From: Phoronis ovalis
Lineage: Eukaryota > Phoronida > Phoronidae
Assembly (NCBI GenBank): GCA_028565635.1
Contig: JAOXYB010023736.1
Span: 1 to 10,435, forward strand
Direction of reading: 5' to 3'
DNA length: 10,435 nt
The notes under the pieces: generated by a model
What the model was told of the DNA's origin: nothing
Database searches by the model: none
Seen by the model: the letters and a program-made list of their open reading frames with translations, nothing else
Made by a program: the position numbers and the translations under genes
In this document: positions 1 to 9,600 of the stretch, one piece after another
Numbering within the stretch: the stretch's first letter is position 1
Layout of the letters: every line of letters starts with the position of its first letter

Positions 1-393
1 TCTACCCTGCTTACAGTTAGTTCCCATAAAGATCATAAGAGACTCTACCCTGCTTACAGTTAGTTCCCATAAAGAGCATAACAGACTCTACCCTGCTTAC
101 AGTTAGTTCCCATAAAGAGCATATTAAGAGACTCTACCCTGCTTACAGTTAGTTCCCATAAAGAGCATAAGAGACACTACCCTGTTTACAGTTAGTCCCC
201 ATAAAGATCATAAGAGATTCTACCCTGCTTACAGTTAGTTCCCATAAAGATCATAAGAGACTCTACCCTGCTTACAGTTAGTTCCCATAAAGAGCATAAG
301 AGACACTACCCTGTTTACAGTTAGTCCCCATAAAGATCATAAGAGACTCTACCCTGCTTACAGTTAGTTCCCATAAACTTGATCATAAGAGAC
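1..393. repeat. 43-bp minisatellite, nine units, reaching the window edge
   Basis: Nine head-to-tail units start at 1, 44, 87, 133, 176, 219, 262, 305 and 348. Seven are 43 bp; units 3 (87-132) and 9 (348-393) are 46 bp through different 3-bp insertions near the end. The consensus begins TCTACCCTGCTTACAGTTAG, followed by TTCCCATAAAGA(G/T)CATAAGAGAC. Units 5 and 8 share three changes (A for T at the first base, TGT for TGC, TCCCC for TTCCC), units 4 and 7 are identical, and 6 and 9 are close. That shows a three-unit block was duplicated. The array lies in the intron after exon K and may continue beyond the left edge. Confidence 0.97.
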
Positions 394-403
394 TCTTATG
401 ATC
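381..403. repeat. Near-perfect palindrome ending the minisatellite
   Basis: An 11-bp arm GATCATAAGAG, a single A, and the perfect inverse CTCTTATGATC. The left arm is the end of repeat unit 9 and the right arm is the first sequence after the array. Just outside, CTT on the left and TTCAAG on the right extend the symmetry imperfectly. Confidence 0.93.
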
Positions 404-455
404 TTCAAGGTAACTAATGTATGCAGTACTTCCAGTAACATATAATGAAACCTAC

Positions 456-612
456 CAGTGAGCAGTATATCCACTAGTACATAATGATCTAACGGGTTTC
501 TAAATGGTATGATGAGTGTATGACTTGTTCCAGCTGGTGTGGTCATCGTGACAGGATCCTGGGGTTGAGGCAGCAATCCAGTTCCTGATGCTAAGAATTC
601 CCACTCTCCGTA
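456..612 (-). CDS. CFAP47: CFAP47-like exon K, residues 540-591 plus one base
   Basis: The exon is 157 nt, entered in phase 0 and left in phase 1. The acceptor is ACATTTTTAG and the donor GTAGGT. It supplies the last strand of the exon J domain (YGEWEFLASGTGLLPQP), then the first strands of a further module: TMTTPAGTSHTLIIPFRNP and HYVLVDILLT. The last codon is incomplete and must be finished by an exon beyond the left edge. The reading frame continues open past the donor for a short way, but those residues lose the pattern. Confidence 0.94.
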
Positions 613-3600
613 CTAAAAATGTAAACAAGTACTTATTCAAGTTTTAAATATCCTGATAAGACCGTTGGTAAGACTATTACAAGAGTGGGTAATGTGCTGT
701 AGATGCATTGTGCGCATTTTAAAAATTAGAATTGTTATGCAAAATTGATAATAATAAAAAAAAACAATTAATAAAAAAATAATCACTGTGATTAATTAAA
801 AGGTAAATTATTATTAAACAAAACGGTTACCTCAAAACTTATTATTTACTGTGTAGATTATGCAAACATTACTCAACAAATGAATTGGTGACAATATAAT
901 TCAATAACGTGACATTAAAAATAACATGATTCCAGAATATTATATCAATCTCTAATTCAAACGTGGAAAACCAAAAATACCAAAACATGGGTGCGGCATG
1001 GTTAATTAAGAAGCAACAGTGATTGGAAGCATGTGTATCAGTACTTTGAAATAACAAACACTGTTATCTATTAAAAAATCTCAATTTTTTGATCAGTTCC
1101 ATTCACATATTTCAGGCTTGCTACTGTATTTTCTAAGAGGCGATATCTTAGTCTTTGGTGCTGATGGGGTTATGCCAATAGTATGGGTTAGCTTTTTTTG
1201 GACTAATTCTGGTATCTTTCACAGCTTTTGCGGTATGTAATGCTATGGGTATAGTTTTTGAAGCCTAGTTAGAAGGTTTATCAGAAAACTTTATTATCAC
1301 TATTTTTTCACAGAAAATTGAGGTAGTACACTGGTATACTATGGGGTTCTTATTTCGACCTTTATGGTAATTATACAGTAATTACTTATTAGTAATTATA
1401 CAAAAATGTTATCCTCGGTGGCACAGCTCCACCCAAAATGTAACAGTATTAAGTGAAATCCTTGAGGTATTTTTCACATGCAAAAACAGCTTGATTTTAA
1501 ATTAGGTTAAAACTCGGAATAGCTGCATTCTTGTGCTGAAGTGGATTATAACTATCAAAACAGATTTCCGCACATGAGAAATATGGCAGATGGCCTGTAA
1601 TGATGAAATCCACATGCCTCTAGAGATGACATAGGAATAGACAAAATTTTGTGCACATGACAATATTTCTTGAATATACTGAAATATCCCCATGCGGTGT
1701 CTTTTCAAAAAAAAATGCTAGACATATTATATTATTTCAATTTTTTTGTCGGTAGAGTCATAATATTTATAGAAAATCTCAGCATTTGATTACATTGATT
1801 ACACAATATTTCAAACACTTCCTGCTCTTTTAAGAGCTTGGAATATTTTTAGTAATTAGGTTTCTGTAGCTACACAAAACACAAACTCATACAGCATACA
1901 TCATGCAGTTAAAATAAAACGCATCATATTTTTCTTCAATATACATGCATAATTGAATTATGCTCAACTCGATCATTTCAATGACATTCAATAAACTAAG
2001 ATTATTTATGTAATAGAAAAACACATAACCCACTTTGCACCACACTTCATGACATAATTATAGACAAAATTAGCAGTTCAGTTTTGCTAGCTAATCTTAC
2101 AGACTCTCACCTCGGGATTCTAGAAATTAAAAAAAAGGAAAATTATGAATATGAAATATATCAAATTAGGATAGTGTGTTTGGCAGACAGGGGAAAAGAA
2201 GATTGTGCATATCAGGTTATGTGAGAAAAAGTAAAAACTAAGAAATTTATTGTCAGAAGTGTAAAACAGGAAGGAATACATTCTTAGGAACCATAGTTAT
2301 GTAAAATACGATTGGCAGCTCAAACGGACCTGTTCAATGAAAAGCAGCAAAAGTATTGTAAGAAATAAATAATTCAGCAGGTACGGGAATGGAGGAAGTC
2401 AAAGGGTTAAAACATTTTTTAAAGTAGCTGCGATGCATTGCATTTTAGCAGTATTTACATTAGACAAAATAAACAAATAAACAAATAAACAAATAAACAT
2501 AGCATTTGTTAAAAAATAAGAACAAACTTTTTTTACGCACCTGTTCACAGTAAAAGCTAATCTTTGCCTGATGGTCAGCTTCTCCTAATGCAGACGGCAT
2601 GAAATTAACGGTAAATGTCATTGTACTACGAGCGCGTAGTGCGATGGGTCGATCATTATCTCGTTCTAGGGAGAAGTTATTGGTGTTTGATATCGTTGGA
2701 ATGAGCTCCATTGAAGAATCTGTTGGATTGTTCAATGTGATTGTAGTTTTGGTCCACCTAAAATAAAGCAAAATTTTCTTTTTTTAGCACTTCAATTTCA
2801 GTACTGTTATGTAATTTTTGTTTCATTTGACATAACATAATTACATATTAAATTATTAAAACTTATTAAAGTCTCTGGTCTCATGCTTTGTGAAGATATA
2901 ATTGGCAGCTATGTATGAATTATACCAAATTTTGAGCAAGGTACTGCAACAAACTAACCTTCCTAATTCACACTCCATGTGTGGTAGTTTAGTGGGTTTT
3001 GGACTGAGAGCATGTAAATCCAGGTCATACCAAAATTCTCCAGTGAATTCATTGTTGAAAATTAGGCTAGAAGAAACAACAGCAAGGTTAACTTAACAAT
3101 ATATGAGCAAATATTGTCGCAGAATGCAATATTTGTACCAAAATATTCCTGTAGTTGTGGTATATATAATTATGTAAAAAATTGCATTTCTATGTATAAT
3201 TTTTTAATATTTTTTAATGCTAAACATAATTGTTATGCCTAAAAACTTAAATTAAAACCCAATTTAGTGATGGTTAACACTATATAAAAGCAATTTTCCC
3301 TCTATAACCTATAACCCTTTTAGTGTGTGATCAAAATATCACTGCCAAAGAACAATTAATGAGGACTGAGACAATTTCTTGTTTTGTTAATGTATGAGAA
3401 ATTAAATTCTACATTTATTATTTTCTTACCTTCCTTTAGATATTCCCACTCTAGCTGGAAAGTAAGACAATTCATAAATGCCTTTTTCTCCAGCTGCCAA
3501 AGTGAAATCTGGTTCTCCAGATAAACCCTCTCCTTCAATAGATGTTGTTAAATGCAATTCTTTCATTGTCGGATTATTAACAGCTATTTCCAGAATGGTA

Positions 3601-6600
3601 CGTTTCTGTAAAGATTAAAAAAAACAAACTATGAAAGTCTTAGTTGTGGAACTGAAAAAATTATCAAATTTTTTCAAAGATTACAAAAAAATAATGTAAC
3701 TGTTGTAAATTAGACTCTGACATTGAAAAAGAATGCAGTGAGTATTTACAACATACAGAAGTGTTAAAAATCACAACTATATTACAACACTTCATTAACA
3801 TTAAATTTCTAATTCAAAAACGGGTTGAAACAAAATAAAACTTTAACTCGCAGTCATTTAAAAGAAGCAACACAAAACATTAAAAAATATAGTTATTATG
3901 ATAAAGTTTGAACAGCACTGAAATGTTTTTTTTTGTAAGCCTGAGGGTCAATTTGATCTTTCTAGGTTTCTGCCTGGCTATAGCAAATATGCTCCTTAAC
4001 TAAGATAAGATATTTTACAATCACAAATAATGCGGAATAAATACCTAAATTCACAACTTGAACTAGAAAACAAGTTTTAAACTGGGAAATATGACTACAG
4101 TTGTAGGAATAACGAAGGCATTAAATCAAACATGTTGCAATTATGTAGTCCAACATCCTCAGATACTTCTTGACCCGCTGACTCTCATATTACATATTAT
4201 ATACATACTGTAGCTGATTGTTGCAACGGAACAACAAACTACAAAACGTGCCTACCAGTGATGTGATAATTTTGTGAGATTTGAGCAACAAATTCCGATC
4301 ACTATAACTTCTGCAATGTCTTATAGAGAAAGGCTAGAGAGGAGAGAAGGAAAGTCAGAAAAAGATAAAAATTAATCATCATCATTATGGAACTTACATA
4401 AAAATAGTCTAAAAAGAGCACTAAGTGCACATAATATAAAATTATACTGGTGGTCGTATGGACCAGAAATGAACTACGAACACAATAACCTACTAAGTGT
4501 TACATTTATGGCATTGTGTTCAAAAGTTACGTTTCATTGATTAAGGTTTCTTCAGACTTACACAAATTGCTTACATGTTAATGTAAGCCAAAAGAAACTT
4601 AACAGGTGAAAGGTAGCTTTGAAATATTATTATGTCATAGGTATAACATAAAGTAAATTATCGCTTTTCATAGAAAATAGTAAACATGTTTAATTGCGCG
4701 TTTACACAGATAAAATAAAAGTGTACAAGATTAGTCCTAATTGTTAGATCTAGCACAAGTGTTCTAAGCAAAACACTCATAGTTACCTCCGGTGCATTCT
4801 TTAGTATTGACTGTATAATGGGCAATTAATATTAAAAATTAGTAGTGATTTTTAATAAAAACAAACTAAACACATCAAACAAACAATTGTTTAAGACTGC
4901 CCGTGCCTGTTAATAATTAATTTCTACATGAACACAATGTATGCAAATTTCATTTTGTTAACGGTCACTTCTTTTGCGAGACTGCTCTCAAAAAGTATTC
5001 AAGAAATAGATGTAAATGAACAAGTTATCGAGAAGAACAAGTCTGATGAATAGTATGAGTCGACATGTTGAGCATGGGGATAATAAATTTAATGTAAGCT
5101 AGGCTCGTGTTGAAAGAACACTGCCACCTAATGTATTACACACAAAAAAGGTATTAATGAAAAAGGCACATAATGATGTCTCACCTGACAGTTGCACGAG
5201 ATCTGTAGACATTTCTCAGGGACAGCAGGTTTAACATGAACCTCTAACGAGTACCATACTCTGTATCCTTCATATTCACCGATGTCAGTAGTATTCACAA
5301 ATTCCTCGCCGTCACTGTCTACGTCCCTTCAAAATAATGACATACAAACTTCAACATCACAAATCTTTTACTTAGATTTTATGAATATATAAGCACATGG
5401 CATTAGCCTTATTGAGTTCTTAAATGATATATGAAAACATTCATGATAAGTAATTGCCAGTGTTATGGCAACATATGACATTTATGCTCTGAGTAAGGAG
5501 GATGGAAAGTTCCATGTTTTGCCATCACTTAGTTACAAATATTATATTTATTTAATCATTTTTTTAGATAGAAGCATTTAAATAGAATACTGCTTAAATT
5601 AATCTAGAAATACTAATAACTTACTCAACAAAATTAGTCCCAGCAACAAATGCAATGACACCCTTATAAATGCCTCTTTTTGTTGGTGTGATTGTCATCT
5701 TATATTTAGCGATCTTTCCAGCTAGTACAGGCAAAAACTTGTCACCGGAGATAAATGGTATATCGGACTCGACACGATACGTTAACTTTTTCTTGGTAAG
5801 ATTAGGTACTTCGATGAATTTTTCTAATCTGTAAAAGATGAATAGCTGCAGCATAATAACAATGTTTTAGACAAAACAAAAGATGGCCGTTTTACAATTG
5901 ATTTTATCAAATCGAATTATATTGCAACAAGAAAGAATAGCACAGTTGAGTTCCCTGCAACTGTGACAACAGTTGGATCAGATTTTTCATTATCATATGT
6001 TTTTGTTTTAATAATTGCAAGAAATATTCAATGAATCACAGTCAAAGTAAAATACACTTATTTCAATTCTAAGGTTGATTAGAACAATGCATAATCAAGT
6101 AACTACATAAATACTTATTAGTACATATTATCTCAGTGTGGTAGCATAAGTTTGACAATTGAAATTTAAAAGCTAAAGAAATTTAAGTTATTTTAGATTA
6201 AAAATATTACCAGAAACTAAATGCACATTTACTAAATAAAATATTGCACAGCAGACTGAGTATGATTACCTTTAAAATGTATTTTGAAACTTACGGTTGT
6301 CTGCATGTACAAGTCACTATGTAGTGATCTAGAGCCAATGGTTTCTTTGCAATTCCTCTCAAGTCAAAACAGTGATCCGTGCCATCATCTGTATTTGTTA
6401 AAATAAGCTTGCCCTGAATAAAAAATGTTAAGTGAAAAAGTTTGTACGTCAATTGAAGCTTCAAGAATGAGTTTCGTGCATAATAATATCTTGATTTTTC
6501 ATGATATTTCAATATTAAATATAAATGTTAATACCTTTATATATGTTGCTAAACAGTGCGCAAAAAAATTACGAAATGTACTAAATGTAAAATTAATCGT

Positions 6601-9600
6601 AAAACAATGATAAAAAACTGTGTAATTACAAATCGTTGGAGGTACAACATTGTAATGCTGTTAAACCATCAGGACCCTGGATTATAATTAATATTCAATA
6701 ATCTTTTTAAGTTCTTAATAAATTACCAAATGCCTTCAGTTTATAAGTTACATGTTTTCCACAAAAATGTAGCAAGAAAAGTAGCTGTTACTACAAGTAG
6801 TATATTCAATGTTTATTAACCTTAACCAAGCAAGCCATGTGATGAAAACCTCTTTGCTGGAGGCACTTACAATATAGTTCCGACAATCCGGGGATTTCAT
6901 TCTAAGCTAAAACATATATCATATCTGGTTATTAATAACTCAAAGTACTAACTGTGATACATGCAAAACTGAATAAAAAAATTATTAACAAGCTGCCCAC
7001 ATTTATTAACCAGTGACAGGTTTAAATCACTCCAGATAGATTCTCAGCAGGAGGATGCTAAATCATAAAAAGGTAACTTGCTTACTAGTTAAATCCTAAG
7101 CTTGACCCCTGTCTTTTACAACATTTTTCTTACATACAAACTATAATAGCCATGAACCGCATGAAAATTTAACAACATACAGTATCCCTTGAGCTAATGA
7201 TGAGTCTTACTTCACGTGCCCATAATCAGCTACTAAAAGGACATGTTCTGAGCCCTTTATACCCAAGCTCCACCAAAACAGAAGATCTTACAATTAGCTA
7301 TTTCAACACCACCTTGGGCTTTAAATCAGAAATCCAGCACTAAATAATTTACAAGAAAGATCCACATTCTGGATTAGACTCTAAGTTACAGCAGTTTACT
7401 TTCGTGCACAAAAGATGCAATCAGTCTCATGCCTTACTTACAAAAGTTCTTTACTAGTAGGTATATAATAATGCTTTTTAACACTATACATACTAAAGGT
7501 ATCACTTAATTTTATGCTATACCCTCTTTTAATTATATCAAATATAACATATAATTAAGTCCATAACATTTCACAACACAACAATATTTATTATAATTTC
7601 ATATTTCTAATGAGGTATGAGATCCTAATTGATATAATATTGCAATTTCTGGATATTTAGCATAAAGAATCAAGAAACAAATTTTATTCTAGTCTTTGCA
7701 AAATATACCTCTGATGATGTTTCCCGAGGGGGTCTAAACATAACTGGGTACTGTGTTGTCTGATAAGCTTTGGCAATTATTGTTGGAGGACCATAAAATC
7801 CGACGCCTTCAATTTGACCTTCCATGGGCCAGTCATGATTAGTAGGGTTAACCTATAACAGAAAACGAAATTGCAGGATAAAGGGAATATAAATTAATTT
7901 AAAACAAATGCTTTTTTTCTCAAATAATACCAAGTTATTATAATTATACTAAATTTAGAGAATTACTGGGGGTGGGTTGATACACTGTTAAATGATCACA
8001 TTTAGTTTTCTTATAAAGTACATATTATAAGTGTTTTTCTAACTGGTCCAAGAATGTCCCCATTCAATGAGAAATAATGACTTTAATTTGTAAAATAAGA
8101 AAGATATTTTTTTAACTTGATGACTTTCAAAGCCACAAAATTAAACATGATAGTGCAAATGGACTTCAGAAACTGCTTAATATTACCCGACTTTATCCTA
8201 CACAATTCACACAAAGGCCAGTAATGCTAGGAAAAGTTTTGTGGAGAGGACAATGCAATGCAAGTCTGTCACCCATTCAAAACAGCTGTACATACCAGCG
8301 GTATATTCTGAGATACACTTTGATGTACTGGGGCAGTAAACTCAATCTCAGCTTTGTTGCCTTGCGGATTGACTGTACACTCTATATTATAAACACGAAC
8401 ATCATCTTGTGAATGTAAAGCAATTTTACACGCATAATGTCCAGCCTTCTCGGCACAGAATGTCACAGGCAACTCAATCATGCCATCATCCATTATAACA
8501 CCTGCAAATAGAATTCTAAGTTTATTTACCAATTTCTATTCATGCAATTACATGTAGAACTACTAAAATAAATTTCAAACAAAAAAACTGCTCTGGTCTC
8601 AGCTCCTACTTAGTACAAATTTTGTCCAGATCTGAAAGTTACAACTAGCAGAACAGAGAGCTTTTAGTTGTTTCTCAAAAGCTCCTTTGATTCTCTGGAA
8701 ATGGTAGGAATGGTTACCTGATCATGATTTTGCAGAGAGCTACATAACTATTAATAGGACTTCAAGAGAAAACTAGAAGCTCACAACGGCTAACTTAAGT
8801 AACATTAAGGTATAGTGTAGACTAGAAGTTAATTTTAGATGGATCGGTGTGATTTCACTTTTTTGGACAAATGAAACCAGAAATAGTATAATTACAAATA
8901 AAAACAAAACACAAATTTCTATAATTTTACCTGGATTTAGACTCAAATGCTTTGCCATAGCTGATTTATATCATGAAAGAAAATGAAATCATGTCACATT
9001 GACCTAAATAAGCTTGTAAGATTGCACTAATTACAAATTAAATATGAATTGTTCAGACTCAACCACTACAAACTGAGAACGTACAACATATCTTCTACAT
9101 CTGAATCCTCGAACTTTTATAGCACTGAGTACCCTGAAGCACCACCAGATGTCGCCAAGGTTATCAGTATGTCATAAGAACAAAGCAATATATAATTATA
9201 CGGAAACTGGCTGGTTGAAATGATGATGCGTCAATAGTTACAATTATAGCAATTTTTAGTGTCTTTTGCTAGAACTAATATTTGTAAGCATCACTTAGTA
9301 CAACAGCTTCAGAATGCAATTAATACATTAACTAGAAGAAATGATGTAACAGTATGCAAGGGTATGGTCAGTAACAAAAATATCTGTTAAAATTCACAAA
9401 AAAGGGCAAAAAAGATAAAAAGTAAGAGAAATAGGAAAAATGTCAATGTCTTCATAGTTTTGCATAGCTATTTAAATAAACAATAATGTAATATTTATGG
9501 TAAGCATACCTTCACCATATTTGTTTCCAGTAGACTGCTTAGATGATTTCTGTCGACTCAGTATAACTTCTGATGCTGGTTTCGGTGGTAGTGACAATGG

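Noticed and set aside
1-393. CRISPR-like reading of the tandem repeats
   Set aside because: Units are directly adjacent with no unique spacers, and the DNA is clearly eukaryotic.
869-1057. Minus-strand open stretch of 62 codons in intron J-K
   Set aside because: The translation has no family pattern, the stretch has no matching splice phases, and J joins K directly within one domain.
1080-1240. Plus-strand open stretch of about 50 codons ending TAA at 1238-1240, with a T/G-rich composition
   Set aside because: No start context, no recognisable protein, and it lies inside an intron of the minus-strand gene. Treated as chance.
1502-1708. Minus-strand open stretch of 68 codons
   Set aside because: No domain or motif; within intron J-K.
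2902-3096. Plus-strand open stretch over exon I
   Set aside because: It is the opposite-strand shadow of the well-supported exon I.
5941-5965. Hairpin as a microRNA precursor or structured RNA
   Set aside because: Arms of only 8 bp are far too short for a microRNA hairpin.
6425-6610. Plus-strand open stretch of 61 codons
   Set aside because: AT-rich intron sequence with no protein pattern.
8773-8958. Minus-strand open stretch with a hydrophobic, membrane-like run
   Set aside because: The run comes from T-rich intron sequence; B and C already share a codon, leaving no room for an exon.
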